Below are positions 1-8,800 of a stretch of 64,000 nucleotides of DNA, one piece after another. This stretch comes from Gammaproteobacteria bacterium. GTDB lineage: Bacteria > Pseudomonadota > Gammaproteobacteria > UBA4575. The DNA is taken from the NCBI GenBank assembly GCA_014075255.1, contig CP046178.1:320001-384000 (forward strand). Reading direction: 5' to 3'. The notes below the pieces were generated by a model. It was given only the letters and a program-made list of their open reading frames with translations, ran no database searches and was not told where the DNA came from. Position 1 is the stretch's first letter; the number at the start of each line of letters is the position of its first letter. A program made the position numbers and the translations under genes.

Positions 1-119
1 TATGAAAAGGGTGGAAGTATCGTTGCTTGTCCAAAGGGTAGGCTAGAAGATTTATATAAGTCTTTGTTGGTGAAATCAACACCATCTTCTACAAAACCCA
101 TGTCTGGATGAAATTCCAT
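1..119 (-). CDS. N-terminus of an unidentified protein, cut by the window edge
   Basis: An open frame starts at an ATG at 119 on the minus strand and stays open to the edge of the window (39 codons visible). A purine-rich GGTGG sequence lies about six bases before the ATG. It follows dmfA2 in the same direction, and its codon use (GAA, GAT, AAA, TTT) matches the neighbours. The protein begins MEFHPDMGFVEDG, and I do not recognise the family. It may be the next gene of the DMF-degradation cluster, for example an enzyme acting on dimethylamine or formate, but that is context only. A plus-strand frame open from base 1 to 111 is the alternative and looks less convincing because it has no visible start. 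Confidence 0.4.
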   Translation of the reverse strand, partial: MEFHPDMGFVEDGVDFTNKDLYKSSSLPFGQATILPPFS

Positions 120-157
120 ATTGCACCACCCACGTTATTATAATTCTATTATCTTGA

Positions 158-189
158 GCGTCATTGACACTTCATTGTGTCAATGACGC
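158..189 (-). terminator. Strong hairpin after dmfA2
   Basis: A perfect 13-bp inverted repeat (GCGTCATTGACAC and its complement) encloses a 6-base loop, TTCATT. It lies about 75 bp past the dmfA2 stop codon and before the next minus-strand start. There is no run of T on either side, so it is not a classical intrinsic terminator. It could stabilise the dmfA mRNA 3' end, act as a Rho-linked stop, or be an operator for the downstream gene. Confidence 0.45.
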
Positions 190-262
190 CTCGGAGGTTT
201 ACACATTTTTGAAATAATTCGACTTACCTAAATAAGCGAATATATTGCAAAAGTACTAAGCC

Positions 263-2662
263 TTACTTTGCTTTCTTATTCATCGCTGGATCGTGATCGG
301 CACGTCCACGATGGATGTAAGCACTCTTAGGTGCAGCTGGTAATGGACCATCTTTCATGAAGCGGTCCAGAACATTTCCAACTAATGTAGAAATATTGTT
401 CTTACCGTTGTTCCATGGCAACGATCCACAAAAAGCGATTGAACTAAATGCGAAACAACCACCACCGTTCGGTGTTTCATGGAAAGCAATATCGGATCGC
501 ACGCGTGGATGTTGAGTACCATCAATACCTTGTTGGCTAAACCCATAGTCTTCCATTACTAATAGGTAAGCTTCAGTATGACGTCCCGCAGAAGTAGCGC
601 CGACTAATGTGTGTGGGGGTGAACCTAACATGGTGTCGACAATGTCGAGTTCAGTACCTGCAGCACCGCCGCCCACTAAGCCAAAGTTTCCGATTTTCTC
701 ATCGTAGTCGATGCCATTAAATGCCCAAGATATACGAGGATCTTTACTTTCATAGGTTCGTGAATAGTAGGAAGAAATATCAAATCCTTCTGATGACATT
801 CCTGTACCGGCAACCGAGTGTAAATAACGACCGCGATAACGCCACATGCCACCTAGTTCACCAGTCCCTTGGTGATAGTATTCACCGGGGTCTGCGCGCC
901 AAGTACGAATACCGGATTCGCAACGTCGCATTTCAGTAACGATGCCACGACCCAAATCTTCATAAGCAGGGTGATAGGAATGGATCCAATACCAAGCGTC
1001 TGCACCCATATACATCAAGCGTCCACCTTGTTGCGTATAGTTATGTAGTGCATCCAGTTGTGGTCCGCTGTTGTGCTCAGGGTGTGAGCCGGTAATTACA
1101 ACATTGTAATTCTCAAGTCGTGCCAAACCATCGTAGCTTACATCTTCATCGGTAATACAATCATAATCATAGCCCATTTCTTCTAGCCAATAGATCATGT
1201 GTAGATCAGCAGGGTATTGCCACGGAGCTTGCATTAAGAAGTGATCGTACTTCGGACGAATACTTAGAATTGGTCTTAGTCTTGAAGACAAACACAAACC
1301 AGAACCATCTGTGTGAGTATCATAAATGGAGCCACCATACTCACGATGTTCGCTTAAGAACATATTTTGGTCTTGCATAATCGGTACACGGTACACTAAC
1401 AATTCTGCACCACCTGCATTGTTTGCAAGGTGCTCGTTTGCGTAAGCCATATAACTAATCGTCGGTACCATGTAAGCAATTTTAGCGGTCTCTTCGCCTA
1501 CATGTGGTGCCACCCAAAACGGAATGTATTCTTCGTCACCGGAATCCGTGGTGAGTTTTGCAGCATAGAACTTACTGTCCATGCCTGTTGGCACATCCCA
1601 TTCGAAATCAACATCCCAACGTGCATCATCGACATCGTCATCGTGAAAATGGATTGCACCGTATTCTTCTGGCGCGTGTTTCCAATCAAAGTTGTGACCT
1701 GAGAAGTTATATCCTGTCATTGCTCGAGTAGGGCAATTTACAATTTCTAAATCATATAAATATGGACCATGATCCATACCTACCATGGTGTTAATTCCAT
1801 CTGAGAAATCCCATGCACCTACAATGGCTTCAGATAATGGGCCGGTAGGTCCGCTATGTCTGCGTTCGGTTAATCCGGGTTGTGCACCAAGTTTCATGGT
1901 TTCAATATCTTGACGACTTAATGCTTGTCTACAAAGCCTTGGGCTATCAATTTTGCCATTGTAATGGCCCGTCATGATCATCCCTGCAGGGCGTGAAGCT
2001 TGTGCTTGGGCATTTGAACTTGCGCCGTCAGCGTATGCGGCTACTGCGAAAGGAACCCCCTCTGTGTGTTGTATTTTACCGCTAATTTTTTCAGTGACCG
2101 GTGGGATATCTGGGTCCAAGGCATACTGAATTTGCGGTTCATGATACAGCGTTGCCTTGCCTGTTTTCGCATCAAACGTGGCTGCAACAAAATGCCATGC
2201 ATGATCACGAATGGGAGCACCTGTGGCAATTTTTTTGTTGTTGATACGGAGCTCTAAGCATCCATCTTCATTGATAAATAATCCATAGCCTTTTCCATTA
2301 GCCCATTTTGTCATTAAACCTTGTGCACCATGACGCCAATACTTTGGGTGCGTTTTCGGCGTAGTCGGCCAAATCCAACATTGCATGGTAAAAGATTCAA
2401 CTTGAAAGTGAGTAAAGTCATCTGTGTAACCATACGAACCACTATAGATAGTTTGCGGTCTGCCTTTGTAATCCCCATTACATTTTGCAGAAACTTTCTT
2501 TTCAATAAAACCTGGACCGCGTGGATTTGTGTCGCCATGAATCATTTTTACGATTTGGCAATCATATTTTTTAGGTCCGTCACAATTCACGTGGAATTTA
2601 ATTGTATCTCCAGGGTGGACGCCAAACTTATCAGCGTAACCCGTTAATCTCATTGCACACAT
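263..2662 (-). CDS. dmfA2: N,N-dimethylformamidase large (beta) subunit
   Basis: This is the catalytic subunit of DMFase, which hydrolyses N,N-dimethylformamide to dimethylamine and formate. The protein has 799 residues, slightly longer than the usual 760 or so. Roughly residues 85-265 look like a concanavalin/LamG-type jelly roll (for example WIWPTTP, NGKGYGLFI, HFVAATFD). The rest is the DMFase-specific C-terminal domain. The family uses a mononuclear iron held by two tyrosines and a glutamate; from spacing, Tyr404 (PTISYMAY), Tyr447 (SIYDTH) and Glu529 (GSHPEH) are the likely ligands, which is an inference. A GGAG ribosome site lies about eight bases before the ATG at 2662; a second in-frame Met is residue 4. 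It is preceded by the small-subunit gene 54 bp upstream, as in known dmfA1A2 operons. Confidence 0.9.
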   Translation of the reverse strand: MCAMRLTGYADKFGVHPGDTIKFHVNCDGPKKYDCQIVKMIHGDTNPRGPGFIEKKVSAKCNGDYKGRPQTIYSGSYGYTDDFTHFQVESFTMQCWIWPTTPKTHPKYWRHGAQGLMTKWANGKGYGLFINEDGCLELRINNKKIATGAPIRDHAWHFVAATFDAKTGKATLYHEPQIQYALDPDIPPVTEKISGKIQHTEGVPFAVAAYADGASSNAQAQASRPAGMIMTGHYNGKIDSPRLCRQALSRQDIETMKLGAQPGLTERRHSGPTGPLSEAIVGAWDFSDGINTMVGMDHGPYLYDLEIVNCPTRAMTGYNFSGHNFDWKHAPEEYGAIHFHDDDVDDARWDVDFEWDVPTGMDSKFYAAKLTTDSGDEEYIPFWVAPHVGEETAKIAYMVPTISYMAYANEHLANNAGGAELLVYRVPIMQDQNMFLSEHREYGGSIYDTHTDGSGLCLSSRLRPILSIRPKYDHFLMQAPWQYPADLHMIYWLEEMGYDYDCITDEDVSYDGLARLENYNVVITGSHPEHNSGPQLDALHNYTQQGGRLMYMGADAWYWIHSYHPAYEDLGRGIVTEMRRCESGIRTWRADPGEYYHQGTGELGGMWRYRGRYLHSVAGTGMSSEGFDISSYYSRTYESKDPRISWAFNGIDYDEKIGNFGLVGGGAAGTELDIVDTMLGSPPHTLVGATSAGRHTEAYLLVMEDYGFSQQGIDGTQHPRVRSDIAFHETPNGGGCFAFSSIAFCGSLPWNNGKNNISTLVGNVLDRFMKDGPLPAAPKSAYIHRGRADHDPAMNKKAK

Positions 2663-2716
2663 ATTATGTTCTCCTCAAATAAATTATTTTTTTATTTATA
2701 GTGCGTAAGCCGTTAT

Positions 2717-3166
2717 TTAGGTTACTGTCCAATTATCGTTACGGCGTTTCCAACCTTCATTAAAGTGCTCTGGATACCCATCCTCTTCATCTAACTCATC
2801 CAGTCGCATTAAGAAGATATCGTGCTGCGGATCTTGTTCATTGTCATAAACTTTTTTGCCAACAAAGGTTGGTGGAACTCCACGAACACCTGCAAGACGT
2901 CCAATACGCCATTCTTTTTCAACTTTTGTACAGATCACAACTAATTTCCCACCAAAATTTCCTGGCATGGCTGTTCGCATGCGGATTAGAACTTTATTTA
3001 GTAATGGGTCTTCTTGAAATCCACCTGAAATATCGGTGGTGTCGCCTTGAGTTTCACACTTCATGATGGTGCAGCCAGGTACACCCTTCATAGATTCGAT
3101 ACATTCCTTATGAGTTGCGATAAGTCTTTCGCGTTCGGGAGTTCCTTTTTTAGGTATTGATATCAT
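2717..3166 (-). CDS. dmfA1: N,N-dimethylformamidase small (alpha) subunit
   Basis: This is the small partner of the DMFase large subunit. It has about 149 residues with no recognisable catalytic motif, in line with the roughly 130-residue small subunit of known enzymes. I placed the start at the ATG at 3166 because GGAGGAAG lies at the right distance before it. An upstream in-frame ATG at 3184 would place that ribosome site inside the coding region. The gene is first in a two-gene unit with dmfA2 and is preceded by a 64-bp element shared with the amide/urea ABC transporter operon. Identification rests on position, size and partner; the fold was not tested. Confidence 0.8.
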   Translation of the reverse strand: MISIPKKGTPERERLIATHKECIESMKGVPGCTIMKCETQGDTTDISGGFQEDPLLNKVLIRMRTAMPGNFGGKLVVICTKVEKEWRIGRLAGVRGVPPTFVGKKVYDNEQDPQHDIFLMRLDELDEEDGYPEHFNEGWKRRNDNWTVT

Positions 3167-3293
3167 TTTTCTTCCTCCGCACATTGCATGAGTTGTAGTG
3201 ATGGTTTAAAAATATTTGAATAAAAAAGTTTGGTCCTCAGACTTTTGGATGCCGAAATTTCATAAGCAACCAAAAATATTATTATGGGCAAAT

Positions 3294-3357
3294 ATGGCCA
3301 AAGGTCTACTGCCTTATGACCATAAGTGAATCATATATTGACTTATAGGTCAATATA
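3294..3357 (-). promoter_or_regulatory. Amide regulatory element copy A, upstream of dmfA1
   Basis: This 64-bp block aligns without gaps to 8737-8800, upstream of the ABC transporter operon, with 44 of 64 positions identical. The identical cores are ATGGCC, CTTATG, GTGAATCA and TAGGTCAATATA at the same spacing. Copy A also contains two perfect dyads: CTTATG-AC-CATAAG and TATATTGAC-N6-GTCAATATA. On the minus strand the last core reads TATATTGACCTA and includes a TTGACC that could serve as a -35 box. The block ends 128 bp before the dmfA1 start. The rest of the 3167-3551 intergenic stretch shows no gene; only an imperfect repeat near 3485-3547, behind the transporter operon, is noticeable. Confidence 0.65.
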
Positions 3358-3551
3358 AGAGGTCTATGAATATGCAGTTACTAGGAACTATCGGTTTCGA
3401 TCGAGGTGTAAAAAAGAAGGCTCGGAGAGGAGGTTGAATCATTCAATAACTCGACAACACTAAATTAACAGAATGTAATTTAATCAAATAGATACTAGAG
3501 GTAACTTATAACTGGCTTTAGCAGAATCGTTAATCAGTTCTTATAAGGTAA

Positions 3552-4247
3552 TTAAATAGTCAGGTGCTTATGTGCAAGTTCTTCTGTGAGTTCACTAATC
3601 GGGCCATGCGCAACAATGCGTCCAATATCCATGATGATAAATAAGTCCGCTAATTTTTTAGCAATTTTGATGTGCTGCTCAGTCAAGATTAGCGTCATAC
3701 CCATGTCTTTATTTAAGTGGTGTAAGGTGTTTTGAATTTCTTCCACAATATTAGGCTGAATACCTTCTGTGGGTTCGTCGAGTAATAACACTTTTGGATC
3801 CGTTGCTAAGGCTCTTGCTACGGCAAGTTGCTGTTGTTGTCCGCCTGATAGTAGGCCAGCACGTTTATCAAGATTATCTGCCAGATAGGGAAACAGTTTC
3901 AAACAGGATTCAGGTAGCGTATTGGTTTTGTCGTTACGTGCGAAGGTACCAAGCACAATATTTTCTCGCACACTAAATTTTCCTAAAATCCGACGACCTT
4001 GCGGGACATAGCCTAATCCTGCATGCGCGCGTGCATGGGTCGGTTGACTAGCAAAGTCCTGGTTATTAATTTTTAGTGAGCCCGTCATGCTCGTGGTAAG
4101 GCCCATAATGGTTTGTAGCAATGTCGTTTTGCCTACACCGTTTCTACCCAGAACACATAGGCATTGACCTTCTTGCATCGATATATTTATATCGTGAAGG
4201 ATAGGGGTCTTTCCATAATAGGAAGTAACATTATTTAGTTCTAGCAT
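3552..4247 (-). CDS. urtE: Branched-chain/urea-type ABC transporter ATPase (UrtE/LivF-like)
   Basis: This is the second ATPase of a HAAT-type importer, 231 residues. Walker A (GRNGVGKT) is at 34-41, the signature LSGGQQQ at 133-139 and Walker B (LLLDEP) at about 154-159. Only one base separates it from the upstream ATPase gene, so the two are probably co-translated. The overall match is closest to UrtE/LivF. The context (DMFase, amidase, AmiC-type binding proteins) suggests short-chain amides or urea as substrate. That assignment is inferred, since the Urt, Fmd and Liv systems share the same architecture. Confidence 0.88.
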   Translation of the reverse strand: MLELNNVTSYYGKTPILHDINISMQEGQCLCVLGRNGVGKTTLLQTIMGLTTSMTGSLKINNQDFASQPTHARAHAGLGYVPQGRRILGKFSVRENIVLGTFARNDKTNTLPESCLKLFPYLADNLDKRAGLLSGGQQQQLAVARALATDPKVLLLDEPTEGIQPNIVEEIQNTLHHLNKDMGMTLILTEQHIKIAKKLADLFIIMDIGRIVAHGPISELTEELAHKHLTI

Positions 4248-4248
4248 G

Positions 4249-4992
4249 CTAGTTAATTCCTTCTGTGCCGAGATATACTTCTTTAACTTTGGGGTGTTGT
4301 TCTATCTCAGATAAGGTTCCTTCAGCGAGCATGCTGCCTTGGTGCATGACTGAGATCACATCTGCAATACTTTTCACAAAAGACATATCGTGTTCAACTA
4401 CAATTAGAGTATGTTCGCCTTTAAGTTCTTTAAAAATTTCTGAAGTTTTTTCGGTTTCTTGTTCGGTCATTCCTGCGGTGGGCTCATCCATCAACAAAAG
4501 TCGTGGTTTTTGCATTAATACCATGCCAATTTCAAGCCACTGTGTTTCACCATGGGAGAGAAACCCTGCAGTAGTATCGAGACGATTACCCAGGCCAGCT
4601 AATTCGATAATTTCATTAAAGTGTTTTCGGCTACGCTTTTTAGTAAACGGATTCATGTTTTGAAAGGGGCCAATTTTATCAGTTAGCGACACTTCAAAAT
4701 TTTCTCGTACAGTTAGCTCCTTAAATACAGCAGGTACTTGAAATTTCCGGCCCACGCCTAAGACTGCAATATCTCTTTCAAGTAGCTTGGAAATATTTTT
4801 GCCATCAAAATGAACAGTTCCAGAGGTAAGCTTTTGTCGGCCTGTAATTAAATCTAATGATGTTGTTTTTCCAGCACCATTTGGTCCAATCAAACAGCGA
4901 AGCTCACCTTCATTGACATTAAAATTAAATCCCTTAACGACAGAAAAGTCGTTATATGTTTTTGTAACTTCCTTAAGCTCAAGTATTGCCAT
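4249..4992 (-). CDS. urtD: Branched-chain/urea-type ABC transporter ATPase (UrtD/LivG-like)
   Basis: This is the first ATPase of the importer, 247 residues. Walker A (GPNGAGKT) is at 36-43. The signature is LSHGE at 145-149, with His in place of the usual Gly, as is common in UrtD. Walker B with DEPTAG is at 165-174. The motif LSHGETQWLEIGMVL is typical of UrtD rather than LivG, which favours the urea/amide branch. Its ATG overlaps the stop of the upstream permease gene. It should pair with the UrtE-like protein to power uptake. Confidence 0.88.
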   Translation of the reverse strand: MAILELKEVTKTYNDFSVVKGFNFNVNEGELRCLIGPNGAGKTTSLDLITGRQKLTSGTVHFDGKNISKLLERDIAVLGVGRKFQVPAVFKELTVRENFEVSLTDKIGPFQNMNPFTKKRSRKHFNEIIELAGLGNRLDTTAGFLSHGETQWLEIGMVLMQKPRLLLMDEPTAGMTEQETEKTSEIFKELKGEHTLIVVEHDMSFVKSIADVISVMHQGSMLAEGTLSEIEQHPKVKEVYLGTEGIN

Positions 4993-6083
4993 TATGAATT
5001 TTGCCCAGTGCTACTGTCAGCTCCATTTTTATTACCAGAAAATTTTCCTAAAATTGATTCAAATAAACCTGTAAGACCTTTTGGAAGAAATAGCACAACA
5101 ATAACGAATACAACCCCCAGGATAATCAGCCAGTGTTGCTGGAATTCATCACCCGCATAGCTTTGTCCCAGATTAATCAGAAATGCCCCTATAATGGCAC
5201 CGAGTAACGAGGTGCGACCACCCACCGCCGCCCAAATCACCATAGAAATACTCAACATAATTTCCATTGAAGTAGGGGATACGTATTGAGTGACCATGAC
5301 CCATAAAATGCCTGCGCATGCGGCGATAAAACCGGAAATTGTAAATAACACAGTTTGATAGTAGGCCACGCTGTAACCTAAAAATCGTGCGCGTTCGGGA
5401 TCGTCTCGCATCGCTTGTACGATCAGTCCAAATTTTGTGCCTAACAAAAACTTGGTACTTAGTGTGAGAATTACCAGGAATGCCACACATATCCAATACG
5501 CGGTCGCACTATAAGGATCAATCGATGTACCAAAAATTTCAAAAGCATTAGGTGGAGAAATACCATTAAATCCTGCGGTAAATGGCTGCATGTCATATAC
5601 CACGCTGTACCAAGCTGCAAGCATAGCTAAAGTCATGATGGCCACAAACACGCCGACTACTCGCGCTTGAAACATCATGTATCCGAAAAATAAAAAGAAT
5701 AATGTTGGGACGCCTAATGCTAAGGCTAAGCCTATGGGTGTAGACCAAAACGGCTCCCAAACTAGAGGTAGTTTTTCTAATTCGTTGGTTAACATGAACG
5801 TGGGTATAGGATCATTTTCTGGATCTTGAAACTGCATCTGCATTGTGGCAGCCATACCATAGGCTCCCATACCAAATGCGATACCTTGACCTAAACTTAG
5901 GATTCCACCGTATCCCCACACTAACGATACCGAAACTGCGGTTATCGAAAATATTAGATAGCGTGCAAATTGATTTAAATTAAATGGGTTATCAAATACA
6001 AACGGTACTAGCGCAAGTAACACAAATACCACAATATAAATTGCCCATTGCGCTTTACGATTGTGATAAAGATTCCCATTCAT
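4992..6083 (-). CDS. urtC: Urea/amide ABC transporter permease (UrtC-like)
   Basis: This is a polytopic inner-membrane permease of 363 residues of the LivM/UrtC family. It has about ten hydrophobic segments and the conserved GYGGILSLGQGIAFGMGAYG region near residues 57-76. A loop of about 40 residues (near 85-125, ENDPIPTFML) follows, as in UrtC, where LivM proteins are shorter. It sits between the UrtB-like permease, 38 bp upstream, and the ATPase gene it overlaps. The C-terminal tail is rich in Ser, Gly and Asn. It probably forms the channel dimer with the UrtB-like subunit. Confidence 0.88.
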   Translation of the reverse strand: MNGNLYHNRKAQWAIYIVVFVLLALVPFVFDNPFNLNQFARYLIFSITAVSVSLVWGYGGILSLGQGIAFGMGAYGMAATMQMQFQDPENDPIPTFMLTNELEKLPLVWEPFWSTPIGLALALGVPTLFFLFFGYMMFQARVVGVFVAIMTLAMLAAWYSVVYDMQPFTAGFNGISPPNAFEIFGTSIDPYSATAYWICVAFLVILTLSTKFLLGTKFGLIVQAMRDDPERARFLGYSVAYYQTVLFTISGFIAACAGILWVMVTQYVSPTSMEIMLSISMVIWAAVGGRTSLLGAIIGAFLINLGQSYAGDEFQQHWLIILGVVFVIVVLFLPKGLTGLFESILGKFSGNKNGADSSTGQNS

Positions 6084-6121
6084 ATTATTATTTTCTCCAT
6101 GTTCTGAGTTAGAATCTTTGC

Positions 6122-7024
6122 TTAACGCCGAGTTGCACCTTCTGTAATCAAACCTTGTGGTCGGAATCTAAGAAACACAACAATTAATGTGAACAGTATG
6201 AACCGCGCGAAGGTTTCATTGGTAAAATATGAGAATATTGAGCTCAATTCCCCAAGAATGCCGGAGCTAAACATACTGCCAACCAGCCCTATACCTCCCA
6301 CTACTACGACTAAAAATGCCTCGACAATGTAGCCGCTTCCCATGTCTGGGAATAACGTTTTCAGTGCTCCAAACAATGCGCCTGCCACGCCTGCTAAGCC
6401 CGCACCGTATGCAAAAGTTATGCTGTAAATTTTATTAGCATCGATTCCAAACGAGGCCGCCATTTCTTTGTCTTGCATTACTGCACGGACTCGAACACCT
6501 AGAGTAGTTTTGTACAATAAGAACCAAGTTGCAGCACCTATGAGTATTGCAAAAATAATAATGAAGAGACGGACTCCAGATAAATGAATAAAGTTGGCTT
6601 CTATTTGAAAATCTAGAAATTTTGGTACCGCCACATACTTAGGTTGGCCACCGAATATTAAACGAATACCTTGAATTAAAATTAGCGATAGCCCCCAAGT
6701 AGCTAATAATGTGTCTAGTGGTCGTTGATATAACGTTCGTATGATCCCTCGTTCAATCGCCCAACCAATCAGTGCAAGCACAATGAATGCTATGGGCAGA
6801 CAGAGAAGAAATGGAACACCTAAAAATTGTTGGAATACGTAAGTTGTATAAGCACCTAACATGATAAATTCACCATGCGCCATGTTAATGACACCCATCG
6901 CACCATAAATAATCGTCAGCCCTAATGCTGCAATGAAAAAAATACTGGCAAGACTAATGCCAATAAACAATGCATTTAGAAATGGATAGAGAGAAAAGGG
7001 GGTCCAAAAATCATGAATGCTCAT
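6122..7024 (-). CDS. urtB: Urea/amide ABC transporter permease (UrtB-like)
   Basis: This is an inner-membrane permease of 300 residues of the LivH/UrtB family, with eight or so membrane segments. Family hallmarks are visible: GLTIIYGAMGVINMAHGEFIM near residues 35-55 and the conserved VVVVGGIGLVGSM near 240-252. Many UrtB proteins carry a long periplasmic N-terminal extension. This one lacks it and so resembles LivH or FmdE-type permeases. It is the first permease gene after the binding-protein gene, separated by 225 bp that contain a hairpin. Confidence 0.87.
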   Translation of the reverse strand: MSIHDFWTPFSLYPFLNALFIGISLASIFFIAALGLTIIYGAMGVINMAHGEFIMLGAYTTYVFQQFLGVPFLLCLPIAFIVLALIGWAIERGIIRTLYQRPLDTLLATWGLSLILIQGIRLIFGGQPKYVAVPKFLDFQIEANFIHLSGVRLFIIIFAILIGAATWFLLYKTTLGVRVRAVMQDKEMAASFGIDANKIYSITFAYGAGLAGVAGALFGALKTLFPDMGSGYIVEAFLVVVVGGIGLVGSMFSSGILGELSSIFSYFTNETFARFILFTLIVVFLRFRPQGLITEGATRR

Positions 7025-7147
7025 TAACTAATTTCCTCCTGAAACTTACCTGTTAATACATGATAACAATTAACAGTGTTTAGCTTTCTAAGCTTATTAT
7101 TTTTCGTACACGCAACTAATAATTATAATTCTCATTGCATGTCTAAT

Positions 7148-7176
7148 TTATCGTCCCTAATAGTTAGAGACGATAA
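7148..7176 (-). other. Intercistronic hairpin between the binding-protein and permease genes
   Basis: The arms TTATCGTC and GACGATAA flank an inner CTAA-TAG-TTAG stem with one C/A mismatch, giving an almost continuous 13-position hairpin. No strong T run follows on the minus strand. Hairpins placed directly after a binding-protein gene commonly protect the upstream mRNA and lower downstream expression, giving excess binding protein. That role is inferred here. Confidence 0.5.
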
Positions 7177-7249
7177 GACAATTCTTGATCGAAGTGAGTA
7201 ACGATAATTGAATTTATCTTTAGTCGCTACTCACACGAATCAAGGTCAG

Positions 7250-8584
7250 TTAAAGCACGTTTGTTTTAACTTTACCGTCTGGAGTGTGCAGGCCATCTGC
7301 TTTACATACGCCGCGTTCCGGATAAATTGACATCGGATCCGGTGCAACATGCTCATCAGCAGCTTTCACAATCTTGAATTGGCCGTCACTTTGACACTGT
7401 CCAATTTTTGGCTTGAGCCAGCAATTAAAGTTGTCAGGGTCAATCCAAATTTTACCTTCAGGCGACACATCATCTTCAACGGCTATACCGCCAGACACAT
7501 CACGAATCATGCGTGGAGTAATGTCTTCGATATTTCCAGTCTTCGCTAGTGCCTTCTCTAAACCATACTTCCATACGTATAGTGATAGATAGGTTTCTTC
7601 CATATTGTAGTGGGTTACACCGCCACCGCCGTATTTACTACTTAGATAGCCATCCACAAATTTGTGGTTAACAGGATTATCTAATGTTTGGAAGTATGGT
7701 GCAGAAAGGAAATGGCCTGCGCCCGCTTCGGCTCCCATGGCACGAATTTCAATTTCACCTGTAGTCAGTGCAGCGATAGGCAACTTGTCTGACTTAAAGC
7801 CTTCTTGTAAGAACTGCTTGTGCATGGCGATATCTGAATCACCCACAACGGTTGAGAAGATAAAGTCTGGTTTGGCTTGACGTACTTTATTGAAAATAGG
7901 TGTGAATTCTGAACCACCTAGTGGCACATAGTCTTCACCTACAATTTCGCCACCTGAGCGTTCCAACCAAACTTTGGCATTCTTATTAGACTCTTTTGGC
8001 CAAATGTAGTTAGAACCAATTAAATAACACTTAGGACCAAATTCTTTAGCCATAAATGGAATCAAGTCAAATGAATGCTGATTCGCTAGAGGGCCAGTGT
8101 TAATAATATTTTGGGTACACTCGCGACCTTCATAACAGGTTGGATAATAGAAAAGATGATCACGTGCCATCACTATTGGCGCAACCGCGCGACGGCTCGC
8201 TGAAGTGTAGCCACCAAAAACAGAAATCGCTCGATCTTTTAAGATCAATTGACTAATTTTTTCTGAATAAACTTTAATATCTGATTTTGCATCAATTACA
8301 ACGGGCTCAATCATTTTTCCAGCAACACCACCCGCGGCATTGATTTCATCAATTGCATACAGTGCAACTTGAGTTGAGTCGTTTTCTATTACTGCTAAAT
8401 TTCCAGTAGCGGACCAAAGCAATCCCACTTTAATGGTTTTATCACCTTTTTTGATCCAAGGTGCAGCCGCTGATGCATTTTTAACAAAAAACGACGGGAA
8501 GCCAAAAGCAGCACCGGCAGCACCGGCAGCAGATCCTTTGAGTATCGCTCTTCGTTTATTACTAATAGGCTTATCTTTCTTCAT
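7250..8584 (-). CDS. Tat-exported amide/urea substrate-binding protein of the ABC transporter
   Basis: This is a periplasmic type-I binding protein of 444 residues of the UrtA/FmdD/AmiC family. The N-terminus carries a twin-arginine signal (NKRRAILKG, then an Ala/Gly-rich hydrophobic stretch ending ASAAAPW near 41). Family signatures follow: IKVGLLWSATGNLAVIE, INAAGGVAGK, the SASRRAV segment, YYPTCYEGRECTQN and WPKESN. It is the first gene of the transporter operon and probably delivers urea or short amides to the UrtBC-like channel. It is closely related to the protein at 11999-13303 and more distantly to AmiC at 15835-16992. The upstream gap of about 500 bp to the divergent regulator holds the 64-bp element; I see nothing else definite between 8801 and 9087. 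Confidence 0.88.
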   Translation of the reverse strand: MKKDKPISNKRRAILKGSAAGAAGAAFGFPSFFVKNASAAAPWIKKGDKTIKVGLLWSATGNLAVIENDSTQVALYAIDEINAAGGVAGKMIEPVVIDAKSDIKVYSEKISQLILKDRAISVFGGYTSASRRAVAPIVMARDHLFYYPTCYEGRECTQNIINTGPLANQHSFDLIPFMAKEFGPKCYLIGSNYIWPKESNKNAKVWLERSGGEIVGEDYVPLGGSEFTPIFNKVRQAKPDFIFSTVVGDSDIAMHKQFLQEGFKSDKLPIAALTTGEIEIRAMGAEAGAGHFLSAPYFQTLDNPVNHKFVDGYLSSKYGGGGVTHYNMEETYLSLYVWKYGLEKALAKTGNIEDITPRMIRDVSGGIAVEDDVSPEGKIWIDPDNFNCWLKPKIGQCQSDGQFKIVKAADEHVAPDPMSIYPERGVCKADGLHTPDGKVKTNVL

Positions 8585-8736
8585 AAATCCTCCTTACTTT
8601 TGAGTGGCGGCCTGTGCAGCAATAAAGCCTCACATGGTTTCTACTAGTAGGTATGCGCAGAGCATCTAGGATGCCAATCTCAGAATTGTTTAGAATCGAA
8701 TGTTAGTCGTGCCTCTAAATGTTTTGTTTTAAGGAC

Positions 8737-8800
8737 ATGGCCATAAGTATATAGACTTATGGCATATAGTGAATCACATGTCAGTCATTAGGTCAATATA
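8737..8800 (-). promoter_or_regulatory. Amide regulatory element copy B, upstream of the ABC transporter operon
   Basis: This is the counterpart of the element at 3294-3357: ungapped over 64 bp and identical in ATGGCC, CTTATG, GTGAATCA and TAGGTCAATATA. Copy B has a CCATAAG-N8-CTTATGG dyad and a GTGAATCAC dyad. On the minus strand the distal core supplies TTGACC, a possible -35 box. It ends 153 bp before the binding-protein start codon. The neighbouring two-component system is the obvious candidate regulator, but binding is not shown by the sequence. Confidence 0.65.

Noticed and set aside
1-111. Plus-strand open frame running in from the left edge and stopping at 109-111
   Set aside because: It has no visible start, less typical codons and no match I recognise; the minus-strand frame has an ATG, a ribosome-like site and the right direction for the cluster.
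721-2647. Several ORFs of 60-108 codons on both strands inside dmfA2
   Set aside because: They are shadows of a clearly coding 799-residue gene and have no plausible products.
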